Source: Nemertoderma westbladi
Taxonomy: Eukaryota > Xenacoelomorpha > Nemertodermatida > Nemertodermatidae
Length of the DNA stretch: 64,000 nucleotides
Reading direction: 5' to 3'
Assembly (NCBI GenBank): GCA_032718475.1
Contig: JAUCBJ010002279.1
Coordinates: forward strand, 1-64,000
Program-made: the position numbers and the translations under genes
Part shown: in pieces, positions 42,846 to 53,335 of the stretch
Layout: every line of letters starts with the position of its first letter
Position numbering within the stretch: the stretch's first letter is position 1
The notes under the pieces: model-generated
What the model saw: only the letters and a program-made list of their open reading frames with translations
What the model was told of the DNA's origin: nothing
The model's database searches: none

Positions 42846-45434
42846 ATGGAACCCACTAGAAGTCATGCAAGTGAGTTGACCAGCTCTTTGGTAATTACCA
42901 AATATATGTTCGCGAACATCTGTTCAGAAAATGATTCGTTTGTGCGGACGTTTATCGAAGACTACCTGGACGCAAACTCCAGTTTTCTCGACTCTTATGT
43001 TGCTATTAAATGTACAACCGGTCGTATTACTGAATGGCTGCAGAGTCCCGTCTCATCTGGGTCTAACAACGCTGCCACCACCTCGGATCTTACCATCTAT
43101 CCGACCCAATCGCCGGCCACTGTCCCGATTACCAAGTACCGGTTCCGCGAGACCAGTCTACCGCAGAGTCCATCGGTGGCGACACCGGGTCATATTGACA
43201 ACGCGGCGACCGCAATAAGTTTCCATGGGAAATCTCGAAACTCGTGTCATCGCACACCTAGGCCTATCAAATGCTCCCCTATGCAGCCTGTGTTGAGGTT
43301 ACCGGTACTTCACCTCAACCAGACGGACCTCTCGCGAGAACAAAGGCAAATGGACCCCAAACTGAGAGCGGTAGACACCAAACCAACCCCCATTCAATCT
43401 GAATCGAGTAATACTCCAGCCAGTTCAACTTTATTACCTTATTATAACAACATATCGTATTCCCCCGCAGTAACCGCAACCGCCTCAAACCATTATTCTA
43501 CGTCTATCCAACCTCTGGTAATCCTACGCATTAAGACGGAAGACGAACTGGAATATAAACCCGATATAGATGAGGTTGGAGAAGGCTTGAATGAGTTGTT
43601 ATCTCCCATACCTGCAATAGATGTAGCATATGGAATCCGCCACGATATCCTAACAGGAACTAACCCATCGATCCCCCACCCCCACACCGCTCATGGTCCC
43701 CTAACAGACACTAGTTCCTCACCAACCCTCACTACTCAGTCTCTAGGCGACTTAAACTTAAACCATTCCAACCCCTTCCACAACCTCCTGTGTGTCCCTA
43801 ACTTAACAACAGTTTCCGGCATCGGTGAGTTACCCTTTACTTGTGTTTTACATCATAAATAACTTTTATCATATTACAGTTACTTTGAATTTTGAACAAT
43901 GTGGTGCAAGCAGTGGCGGAAAAGTTGGTAAAGGGGGCGGAAAAAGGGCGTTCTTTAGGTATTTTTTTAAAGTGGATTTGTCATTTTACCCATTCTATAT
44001 ACAAAACACTTATTATTATATATTTTTCAGTAACCCGTTATTTTTTATCAATACACAAAGAACTATACCTAGATTAAATAAGCCAACAAATTTGCAACAA
44101 TTCAAAATTAACAATTGCATACAATTTACCTATAAGAATTGCAAGTAATAATAATAATTATTATTAAATATTATTATATATATAAAGATCAAAATGGGTA
44201 CAGTACAACCTGACTGGCGAAGTATACCGTATATAATATAATTTTTATTTATATTAAGAATAATGACCAAATAGTGAACTACTATATCTAACCTGCATAA
44301 CAAATAAATCTATAATGGCTGACGCTGTATTGCACAGTCTAATAATAGATATGTTATTATTCGTTTAGAGGATTTTCGTTTGTTAATTTGAGCGCTTTAT
44401 TGTAAGACCATGTCATCCGAGGTTGGGGAGGAATTTTCGATATCTTCATAGTTCATATAGAAAATTTATTTTGATACCGGTCTCTACTGCACTGAGAACA
44501 ACAGGCCAACGGCAAGTGGATGAGTTGGCGCAAGATTTATTTTGACTTATGAGGTATATGTTTTTTTTATTGATAGACAAACCAGGTATATACATGTAGA
44601 GTATAGTACAAGATCATCGGCATAAAATATCTATCAGCATTTTGTCACTACTATTTAATTATTTTAAATGTATCTCTTTGTATCTCTTTATATTATCTTG
44701 TATGTCTATTTTAAGGGGGGGGGGGGGGGGGGTCAAATTTTACTGAAAAAAACCGTAACTTTATTTGTGAGTGGGCCCTTAATTATTCCATTACATAAAA
44801 AATTCAGATTTTCGTAAATATTATCCGTTATTGAACCACCCCATTACATTCTCTAGGCGACCAAACACAGCCATGCCCTAATGATTCAGACATGTTCACT
44901 TCCGACGATGACGTAACACTCAGAAGTATGAATAATTCCTTCGACCAACCTGGTCCCTCTGGGATTCAACCCCAGGATATTGTGAAAGGATGCCGCACCA
45001 ATGAGAAGCCGTTCAGTTGTGATACCTGTGGTAAAGCAATTGCAAGGAAAGGCGACCTAATCAGACACCAGCGGACCCACACTGGTGAGCGTCCTTACCA
45101 ATGCGATATCTGCTACAAACGATTCGCTCAACTAAGCCACTTATCCTCACACAAGCGAACTCATTACGGTGAACGTCCTTACATGTGTGACACGTGTGGG
45201 AAGGGGTTTATGAAGAACTCCAATCTAACATCTCACAAAAGAATTCACACGGGAGAGAGACCGTACGTCTGCGACATGTGTGGGAAGGGATTTATAGAGA
45301 GCGGCAGTTTAACGGCCCACAAGCGAACACATACGGGAGCTCTGTCGTTTAGCTGCGATACGTGCGGGAAATGTTTCTCCCGCCGACATCATGTAACGCA
45401 CCACCAATGTATCCGCAGTGGGGAGACTCGGTAA
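42846..45434 (+). CDS. C2H2 zinc-finger transcription factor, two exons
   Basis: Exon 1 is 42846-43824 (donor G|GTGAGT at 43825). Exon 2 is 44857-45434 (acceptor TTCTCTAG). Exon 1 leaves one base and exon 2 supplies two, making a Gly codon, so the frame joins exactly into about 518 residues. The N-terminal half has an ordered start (MFANICSENDSFVRTFIEDY) and then a long Ser/Thr/Pro-rich region. A possible SUMO site (LRIKTEDE) lies near residue 225. The C-terminal ~145 residues contain five fingers. Four are canonical C-X2-C-X12-H-X3-H with TGER(P/R)-type linkers; the fifth is degenerate (CDTCGKCFSRRHHVTHHQC). This implies nuclear DNA binding. I cannot name an orthologue. The 1.03-kb intron holds a poly(G) tract. 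Confidence 0.88.
44715..44732. repeat. Poly(G) tract, 18 bp, in the zinc-finger gene intron
   Basis: Uninterrupted G run 124 bp before the splice acceptor. The rest of the intron (43825-44856) is AT-rich with no other feature. Confidence 0.9.
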
Positions 45435-45651
45435 CTGTAATGTTTGTAAGAAACGTTTCTCAACTTTCAGTTGGTTGTAATGTTTGAATATATATAAACT
45501 ATATTAATTAATTTATATCTATTATTTAGCCAATTAGACCATCTTTTTATACATTTTTAGGTCCACGTAGTCGTAGTGAGACCTCTAGTATTCACTCCGT
45601 TGTTGTTGTTGTTAATTTCTCGTTAGGTTTCGGTATTAGGGATTGATACGG

Positions 45652-45790
45652 CCCCAGTGGCTCAGTTGGCAGAGCATGGGACTTAGAATCTCTGGGTACA
45701 GTGCCGGGTTCAATCCTCCAATTGGTAGTAAGCAATTCAAGGAGACAGTTAATGCGTTAGTAGACGCGCTTTGTTCGATTTCGCGCTTGT
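45652..45790 (+). mobile_element. tRNA-derived SINE fragment
   Basis: CCCCAGTGGCTCAGTTGGCA (A box at 45658-45669) and GGTTCAATCC (B box at 45707-45716) give a tRNA-like head with a good D-arm (GCTC..GAGC). The acceptor stem does not close and the anticodon stem is imperfect, so it is not a functional tRNA. The following 70 bp (to about 45790) are likely SINE body. Confidence 0.6.
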
Positions 45791-46813
45791 TTTATCCCCA
45801 CTAATATAGCTTATTCTTTAACACCATTTTCTAGGGCATACCGCTTTATCTCATCGCTGAATATTAATGAGGGTCAGCCCAAGGCCAAATATTGTCATTC
45901 ACAAGATCATTTGTGCAGGATGCCCCACCAAATAGGTTTCCTCCAGAACTGCAAGAAAGAACACCTTACCCCTCGATACATTAAAGATAGGAACCCTACA
46001 GATCCAAACACGTAACCCCGTCATCGCTAATGGTCTAATTCAGCGTATTCTTAGTCATGATATTAAACAAACTACATAAAGCCCAGGACCGGGTGAAGCA
46101 TAATTTTTTACTGCACGCTCGATCTCTATAGATTACTTGCGACGTGCCGATTTATAAGTAACTGATTATAGGACTGGCACTGTTATTCCAGTATTGCATA
46201 CCGAAATTATACTTACGGTATAGTTTGCAACACAATAAATGCCTGATCTTCTTTGATAAGCATTATACACTTTGAAACCGAAACTGGATTACCTAGCGTT
46301 TCAAGTGCCAATGTATTTGTCTATAAACTGTCCAATCTTCCTGCAATCAACTGATCAAAATAAATGAATGAATAACGTTCGAGCTAATAGTTTGTCCGCA
46401 AGAAAATAGTGCTGACAGGTTTTATTTCAATCACAATTACAATCAATAAAATAAACGAGAGAAATTAAACCCCAATGAAACCTAATCCGGCAAAACTAAT
46501 GCAATGAGTACCACTCATTTAATTTGTGTCGGCTAAGCTGGTGCACACGAAGCGTCTATTAAACCCAACCTTTACCTAGGTAATGCGCTAATGCACCGCA
46601 AATTCCACTCCAAATTTAAATAATATTTAAGGCGCGCTTTATTGCGTTCTACTTTGAATAATTACGGCCTAATATCGCTACCTCTATATTTAATATATTA
46701 AATTTAGTTTAAGTTGCTAGGTTGGATTTAGTTACCAAAAAATGGTTTGCTAGATTGGACTGAAATACGAAAGGTGTTTCCAGCCTGTCAATGGCTTAAA
46801 ACTTTCACCAAAA
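45791..46813. other. Intergenic sequence without recognised features
   Basis: AT-rich, no coding frame of note. Confidence 0.4.
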
Positions 46814-46961
46814 CCCAAGTGTGAAGCAGAACCCCCACGACATCCGCCCCAAGTGTGAAGCAGAACTCCCACGGCCTCCGCCCCAAGTGTGAAGCAGAAC
46901 CCCCACGGCATCCGCCCCAAGTGTGAAGCAGAACCCCCAGAGCATCCGCCCCAAGTGTGAC
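46814..46961. repeat. 34-bp minisatellite, 4.3 copies
   Basis: CCCCAAGTGTGAAGCAGAAC recurs with AAGTGTG at 46817, 46851, 46885, 46919 and 46953, exactly 34 bp apart. The minus-strand frame with repeated SHLG reads is a by-product. Confidence 0.92.
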
Positions 46962-47111
46962 TAGTGTACCTGCCTACAGTACTTGTACTTTTCGTTCTGG
47001 TGCACCAGAATGGCACCAAAATTGGGTTTGTATTACCGGAAATACGGCGACTGGCGACTAGTGTCATCGTGATCAGCGACCTCGAAAACCCTTATACCAT
47101 CAAAATTGTAA

Positions 47112-47905
47112 TTTTTAGCCAAGATCTAAAAAATTTGTAATATGAATCAAATTTCAATAAAATGCTAGGAAATTTGGTATGATGATAGATCGACACCTTT
47201 TCTTACTGGTGGCCTGGTTCGATTTTTTAATTTACGTGCTATTTCGATACAACAAGCCGTTAAAAATCGTCTATTTCGCAATATTTAGCCACCTCCGTCA
47301 GCTTTATTTTTCGTCTTTGGAATGAGATCTAGATATCATTAGAACCGCCTTCATCTGCAGATTCCGAATCTGAAACCCGGTGTAAGTTTCTCCAAGAACT
47401 TCCGGAGATATTATCAAAATATTAAGGTGTAAATTTTTGTGACGTAAATCGCTATAATTCTAATGTTTTTTTTACTTAATTCTAGAATATTAATTATGGG
47501 TAATGAAAAAACAAGATGGAGAGTTTTAAACGTTCAGCTAAATAATAATTAATATTCTAGAATAAAGACAACAAAACATCAGAATTATAGCGATTTACAT
47601 TCTCTAAATTAATACATTAGTAATTTGATAATATCTTTACCAATTTCTGGTTAAATTTAAAACGATTTTCAGATTCGGAATCTACAGACGAAGGCGCTTC
47701 GAATGATATCTAGATTACATTTCAAAGACGTAAAATAAAGTCTACGGAGGTGGTTAAACATTGCTAAATAGACATTTTTTAAGGGATTGTTGTATGGAAA
47801 TAACTGAAAAATTGAAAAATCCGGCCAGGCCACCAGTAAGAAAAGGTGTCGATCTATCATCATACCGAATTTCGTAGCATTTTATTGAAATTTGAAAAAA
47901 ATTAG
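47112..47905. mobile_element. Foldback element, about 800 bp, inverted arms nearly to the centre
   Basis: The left arm (TTTCAATAAAATGCTAGG, GATGATAGATCGACACC, CCGAATCTGAAA, AATCGCTATAATTCT, TTCTAGAATATTAATTAT) reappears as reverse complement in the right arm to 47905. Arms are about 360-390 bp with substitutions; the loop is about 45 bp at 47500-47545. No coding capacity. A 22-bp poly(G) (47907-47928) abuts the right end. Confidence 0.85.
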
Positions 47906-47906
47906 A

Positions 47907-47928
47907 GGGGGGGGGGGGGGGGGGGGGG
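47907..47928. repeat. Poly(G) tract, 22 bp
   Basis: Uninterrupted G run directly after the foldback element. Confidence 0.9.
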
Positions 47929-48028
47929 CTGCGACCCCCTAAAATGGTTGTTGTATTAAGGGTTATGGTGTATATATAAATGACTGGACATGTTAGCTAT
48001 TTGTTTTGAAATAATTGTTATTTTCTTG

Positions 48029-48176
48029 AGCAACAAGTTTTTGTGTGTGAGGGGGTCCAGCAACAAGTTGCTGAAACAAGTTTCGGAAACAAGTTGCAGA
48101 AACAAGTTGCAGCAACTTGTTTCTGTGTGTGAGGGGGTCCAGCAACAAGTTTCAGAAACAAGTTGCTCCGTGTGAG
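48029..48176. repeat. Irregular CAACAAGTTGC repeats
   Basis: Repeats of (G)CAACAAGTT(G/T)C(T/A)GAAA alternate with GTGTGTGAGGGGGTCCAG (about 48038 and 48122). The core CAACAAGTTG is nearly palindromic (CAACTTGTTTC appears inverted at 48112). Confidence 0.7.
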
Positions 48177-48713
48177 GTACGTCTTAGGCCGTATAAATAT
48201 AGTAGGCCATGGCAGTAGTGTTGTGAGTTAGTTAGGTTGGTGACTGGTATACTGTGTTTGGGTGTGCACTGCTGATTAGTAAATATCTGAATATAGCAAT
48301 AAGTTTAATTTTTAAACAATGAGTTCTAATTCTAACATTAATTAACGATATTTTACTATAGGCCCTAGACGATATAAAGATAGTTCTTCACTATTGACTG
48401 ATTGAATAAGCCGACTATTATACATATACAACTAACTACAAAAAGATAAAAAAAATACATCTGGTCTAAAGAAGCTGATGGAGTCAGGGGGGGGGGGGGG
48501 AATTGGACGCAAAACCCGCCTTGGCAAATGGGGTTCACGACTCAAATTCAAAACCAGATTAATTAGATGCAATAGTATCACAGAAACACAATGGCGTTTA
48601 AAGAATTCAATAAGATGCTAAAATAGCCGAAATATTGGTGTTTTCAGTTTAAAAATTATGTTATGTACTTATGACTCCCCCCCTTCAATATAAGTGGATT
48701 AGATGGGAGAGTG
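48177..48713. other. Intergenic sequence, poly(G) at 48487-48500
   Basis: No gene seen. Confidence 0.4.
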
Positions 48714-48996
48714 GATGTCAGGGGCAAGTGGCAGAACTGGTTAGCGCTACTGATGAGGCCTGAGGCGTACGTATAGCGCTGGTTCAACCCTCGGTGAGGC
48801 GCTTTCTCATTTTTTCCACTTCTGAACAAAATACATTACATCATTAATTACAGTTGCAACAGCTCATCTTCAATTTATGTCAGGGGAAAGTGGCAGAACT
48901 GGTTAGCGCTACTGATGAGGCCTGCGGCGTGCGTATAGCGCTGGTTCAACCCTCGGTGAGGCGCTTTCTCATTTTTTCCACTTCTGAACAAAATAC
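48714..48996. repeat. 162-bp tandem repeat with tRNA-like core, left half
   Basis: AGTGGCAGAACTGG begins at 48727 and 48889 (162 bp apart). Each unit carries GGTTAGCGCTACTGATGAGG, TATAGCGCTGGTTCAACCCT (B-box-like) and TTTTTTCCACTTCTGAACAA. The array is interrupted after ACATTA by a DNA transposon and resumes at 51331. Confidence 0.9.
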
Positions 48997-49000
48997 ATTA

Positions 49001-51330
49001 GGGTCAATAAGCTTAGTGGCCAAAAGGGGGTACAAATTGACCAAAAAATTTTTGTCGGAAATTAGTGCCATACCATACACCATTCGAAAGATAATTTCAT
49101 GGCGAATCTTGTGATGGTAGAGGGAGAGCATGACGCGCTGCTCAAAGGGAGATATATGGCAAAAACTAATGTCATATCTGTAACGTTTTTGTCTACCACT
49201 GTAACGCATTACAGTGATGACATTTTTGGGACAAACGTCTGTAACGGCCATCTGTAACGGTAATTATGTTATATGGATTTTGCAGTATTTATAACTTATT
49301 GCTTCGACAATAAGGTAATTTATTGGACAAACATCTGTAACAAACAGCGATATCTGCCCATAACCATCGCATCCCTTAAATTATATGTACTTAATACACA
49401 TGATTTCCAATAAACATAAAAAGTTTTTCATTAACATTTTTCTGTGTAACCGATAATCTTGTTTTACACGAGTTTTTTTTATCTCGTGTTAAATTTTCTT
49501 TATCGCGCCGCTTTTTATATGCTTGTTTAAAATACTCTGTATAACAACCGAGGTCCATTTTTCCTCTGTACTTATTTAACCGCTCCCTGGCGTTTCTCTG
49601 CAACTGATTCAGAGAAGTCTATTACCACATCCAATAAACGGATCTGACTAAACTTATCACAATAATATAAGTAATGCACAAGTCCTTCATGTAAGTCAGT
49701 GAGTGATGTTAAGCCAATGATGTAGAAATTGATAGTAAAATATAGGGCATAGGCCTTTTATATGCTATGAGGATCATTGCTATCAGCATTGTTGTAATAA
49801 ATTACGCGCCTATGCAGGGAAGCCTAATAACGAAAAACGCAAAACGAAACAGGGCAAAGTACCGTCTGTACAATATATTGTATGTTAAAAAAACACTGTT
49901 TGTAGGAAATGTATCTTCTACAATTCTAAACGAAATAAAGCGAAATTCTGCAGAAAGCACATTTTATTTAAAGGCCTACTTTTATAATTTATAAGATGGA
50001 GATTGTATATATTTGCAATTAATTCTTAAATTATTTACCACGGACCCAGAAGCTCTGGATTCATACAATTTCATATGTGAAGTGAATCTGCGCTTTACTC
50101 CCTAGAATCCACAATCACTTCTTCCCGGATAGAGATAAACATGAATCCGTGTTTTACTCCCCTTACGGGAGGATCCAGTAACACTTGCGAATTCAAATTA
50201 GATTGAATTCGCATTTTGCACTCATTTCCGGATTTCATGAAAACCCGGATCCGCGTTTTAACCTCAAAATTCGAGAACCGATCCGGATCCTGCATCCGGT
50301 TCCGCGTTTTACACTTACCCATCTTACACTACCACATTACCATGAGCAGTTAGGATGTCAGTAGGAAGACGAAGAACGTATCAAACGCGTAGGCATTCAA
50401 ATATTGACAGTGATGCCTTATTGTATTTCAGGGTGACACTCCGTTACAGATAGGACTGTCATATAGATTGGACTGAAAACCTACAGTCTGTAACGCATCG
50501 ATAACTGGTTATATAATGCGTTACAGATGAGACATGCCCTATCTGTAACGCACTGCACTGTAACGGTGACGCGTTACAGATGGTTGACAAAAACGCTTTC
50601 CACCGCCATACATCATAGGTGTTTATTTATCACATTAACTCTTGGGGTTGATGCGGCATAAATTAAAATTGCCTTTCCACACGTACCATTATACTTGTAT
50701 GAGATTAATATTATCAAAATCTATGGCCACATTTGTAGCGTTACAGATATGGACGTTTATGCTTTCTATATTGACTTTGTTAAACATAAATGCTTCCCAA
50801 ATGAGATTACCTTACCCTTTGTATGTGATATTTGGCCTATATATGTTAGAAACCCTGTAGATTCTAAATATATCAAAACTGTAAACCTACAGTTACTACT
50901 TCAGATTCTAGACGTAAATGTTACAGATGTGACACAAAAATTGAAAAATCCATGCCCATTTTATGTATCGATCTCAAATGTTTCAACATGAATATTATGG
51001 CCTGAAATATATCGGAAAAGAAAGCAAAACATCTAAGCTTCCCAACAATATATAGGTTTTCTATATATTTGCCACTTGGGGTGATAAAATTTACAGTTGT
51101 TTGTGGTCTTGTCATGTAAGGGACAACTGATTTTCACGATATTTCAGTCTTTGATGGGGCATATCTTCTGACTGCCTTTACAGATTTTGATAAATTTTAG
51201 TGCGTAAGCTGCGCAAATAAATTAGCTACAGAATAATATATAACTTTATTATATAAGAATAAATTAAAGCATTTAAAATTATATCGTAACTTCCGGACAA
51301 ACCATTGGCCACTTTTAAGCTTATTGACCC
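49001..51330. mobile_element. Non-autonomous DNA transposon, 2330 bp, with ATTA target duplication
   Basis: The left end GGGTCAATAAGCTTA and the right end (reverse complement GGGTCAATAAGCTTA) are identical over 15 bp, then continue with a gap to GTGGCCAA. ATTA flanks both ends (48997-49000, 51331-51334), and the host 162-bp repeat continues across, so the boundaries are firm. Subterminal zones carry many copies of ATCTGTAACG in both orientations (49180-49340 and 50430-50590, plus 50750 and 50930), resembling transposase-binding repeats. No transposase domain is recognised in its short frames. The superfamily is not assigned. Confidence 0.88.
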
Positions 51331-51612
51331 ATTACATCATTAATTACAGTTGCAACAGCTCATCTTCAATTTATGTCAGGGGAAAGTGGCAGAACTGGTT
51401 AGCGCTACTGATGAGGCCTGCGGCGTGCGTATAGCGCTGGTTCAACCCTCGGTGAGGCGCTTTCTCATTTTTTCCACTTCTGAACAAAATACATTACATC
51501 ATTAATTACAGTTGCAACAGCTCATCTTCAATTTATGTCAGGGGAAAGTGGCAGAACTGGTTAGCGCTACTGATGAGGCCTGAGGCGTACGTATAGCGCT
51601 GGTTCAACCCCC
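51331..51612. repeat. 162-bp tandem repeat, right half
   Basis: AGTGGCAGAACTGG at 51385 and 51547, again 162 bp apart. The last unit is cut off at GGTTCAACCC (51610). The two inner units share GCGGCGTGCG and the two outer units GAGGCGTACG. Confidence 0.9.
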
Positions 51613-51965
51613 GTTTTTTAAAAAAAAACCAACCTATATCCCTGCGTCCAAAGAAAACTTGAAATTCTCAAGTAATTAAATTAGCTCACGAATTTAAACG
51701 AAATATTTTGAACAAAAATATTATTTGTTTTTTACATATAAAGGAATGGGGGTGTGGCAATTGATAATTACCAATATGAATTCGATAGGATAGATGGGTT
51801 TATCGTGGATAATCCATCATTGCATGCCGCGATTTCTAAAACAAAAACAGGAAATAATAATTTCAAGTTTCAGATAAAATCAATTATTATATTTTCGTCT
51901 TATCATATTATTCCACTTCAGAAAAGGTTTTGAACGTAATTGATTCTTAATTGAATTGCAATGGT
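51613..51965. other. Intergenic sequence
   Basis: AT-rich, no gene; probable end of the DNTTIP2 3' region. Confidence 0.4.
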
Positions 51966-51971
51966 TTTATT
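51966..51971 (-). terminator. Poly(A) signal of the DNTTIP2/Fcf2 gene
   Basis: TTTATT on the plus strand gives AATAAA on the minus strand, about 64 bp after the stop codon. Confidence 0.6.
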
Positions 51972-52034
51972 ATTAACAATAGTAACATAATTATAATATT
52001 TCACCCAACTTTCTTACACTTAGATGGCATTATA

Positions 52035-52910
52035 TCAGTGTTTCCGTTTCTTATTGATTGCGTGTTTAAATGCTTTCTTTCTTCGATGAGCCGTATTCCT
52101 GTGTTTATCGTTTATTTCTTTCAACCTGCGTTTCATACCTGAACGCATATTATTATCGGCTAATAACTCCTCCACCAAAGTCCGCTTCCGCTGCGCTCTA
52201 GGCATTCGACTGGAGTAGAAATCTATTGGATTATCTAAAACTCTGCCTTTCTGCAGGAATCCAGGGAACTTATTCTTTTTGTAATCTGGCCGTTTGTAAA
52301 ACTGTTTGGGATCTGTCGCCCCTCGCAACTGGAGCATTTTAAGGTCTGCCTTTAGTTCGTCTGTTAGCTCGCTCTTAGGCATGTGATACCAATTGGCTCC
52401 CGCAGTGGTCTCGCGCTCAGCTTTTCGGATCGCTTTGACCTGTCGACGACTGTAATGTTTATTATCCGGTAACTCGGTTACCGGTAGATCCGTTGTCGGC
52501 TCTTCTATTAGCGCCAGTTGATTTAACCGCTGACAATTCGATTGTTTGAACTGAATGTACGGTTTCGCTTTGAAATCTACTCGAATTTCGCTGGAAGGTG
52601 TGAAAGTGTCGAGTTTAGATTTGTGACCTACTCCAGAGAAACTTAATTTGTCTGTATTTTTCAGATATTCTTTTTGATATTCTTTGAACGTTGGCAATTT
52701 AAAAGCGTCAGCGATACCGAATCTCGATTCGCAATTGGACGCGGTCGTTCGGAAGTTATATGGAGTTGGTGTAATCTCGTCGCTACACAACGGCACTTCC
52801 TGTAAGGATTTCGCCTGTTCGTAAAGTTCTCGGAGTTTACGATCTTCGCTTTCATATTCGTCATCTGCCTCTACGTAAACATCATCAGTGTTTGTGTTTA
52901 ATGACAACAT
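52035..52910 (-). CDS. DNTTIP2: Fcf2/DNTTIP2-type pre-rRNA processing protein
   Basis: A 291-residue single-exon protein. The C-terminal half (about 170-270) is the Fcf2 domain: TAGANWYHMPKSELTDELKA, LQLRGATDPKQFYKRPDYKK, FPGFLQKGRVLDNPIDFYSS and RKRTLVEELLADN, all hallmarks of the family. It ends in a basic, Arg/Lys-rich tail (RRKKAFKHAINKKRKH) suited to nucleolar localisation. The acidic N-terminus (DVYVEADDEYESEDRKLREL) resembles other members. Fcf2 acts in early small-subunit pre-rRNA cleavage in the nucleolus. The protein is short like yeast Fcf2 and unlike the much longer vertebrate DNTTIP2. No upstream exon was found. Start chosen as the first ATG of the frame. Confidence 0.9.
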   Translation of the reverse strand: MLSLNTNTDDVYVEADDEYESEDRKLRELYEQAKSLQEVPLCSDEITPTPYNFRTTASNCESRFGIADAFKLPTFKEYQKEYLKNTDKLSFSGVGHKSKLDTFTPSSEIRVDFKAKPYIQFKQSNCQRLNQLALIEEPTTDLPVTELPDNKHYSRRQVKAIRKAERETTAGANWYHMPKSELTDELKADLKMLQLRGATDPKQFYKRPDYKKNKFPGFLQKGRVLDNPIDFYSSRMPRAQRKRTLVEELLADNNMRSGMKRRLKEINDKHRNTAHRRKKAFKHAINKKRKH

Positions 52911-53035
52911 GTCTTCAGCACTTAGGTGTTAGCAGTTAGGTACAGTACTGCAGTATAACAGTAGCTATAATCTGATAATAAATGCAGTTAGGCAGTTACA
53001 CAATATTACATACTACAGTACTACCGGCTGACCGG

Positions 53036-53250
53036 CTCGGCCGAGTTTTTCTCGGCCGAGATTCTAGGCCGAGAATTTATAATCTTAGTCTTAAAAGTTG
53101 TAACAGCGGGAAATTTAAAATGTTATTTCCTTTCCCTTTCAGCCTTTGTAGTTAGTGTAATGTCTGAATGTGTTAGTGCAATTTTAAATTTCGCGCCGTT
53201 TTATATTTTAATACTTTCTCGGCCGAGAATCTCGCAAACTCGGCCGAGAA
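53036..53250. mobile_element. Small MITE with CTCGGCCGAG palindromes and E2F-like sites
   Basis: The ends contain repeated CTCGGCCGAG palindromes (53036, 53051, 53219, 53239) in inverted order. The inner arms AACAGCGGGAAATTTAAAAT (53103-53122) and ATTTTAAATTTCGCGCCGTT (53181-53200) are imperfect reverse complements. The arms include GCGGGAAA (53106-53113) and TTTCGCGCC (53189-53197), both fitting the E2F/DP consensus. It lies about 130-340 bp upstream of the minus-strand DNTTIP2 start. Confidence 0.7.
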
Positions 53251-53335
53251 TTTAGATACATCTTAAGTATAATATTTTTCATTGACACATCTCGAGTATA
53301 ATATTTATTATTCAGATAGTTTTGGCGTAAACGGC

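Noticed and set aside
45652-45725. Functional tRNA gene
   Set aside because: A and B boxes and a D-arm are present, but the acceptor stem does not pair and the anticodon stem is imperfect; a SINE head is more likely.
48740-48775. Active hammerhead ribozyme in the 162-bp repeat
   Set aside because: The CTGATGA box and possible stems I and II are present, but the essential GAAA box and a stem III are missing.
50642-50991. Small plus-strand proteins within the 2.33-kb transposon
   Set aside because: They are AT-rich frames without domains. The region carries subterminal repeats and shows no transposase signature.
52661-52864. Minus-strand 67-codon frame inside DNTTIP2
   Set aside because: It overlaps the Fcf2-family frame out of phase and has no independent support.
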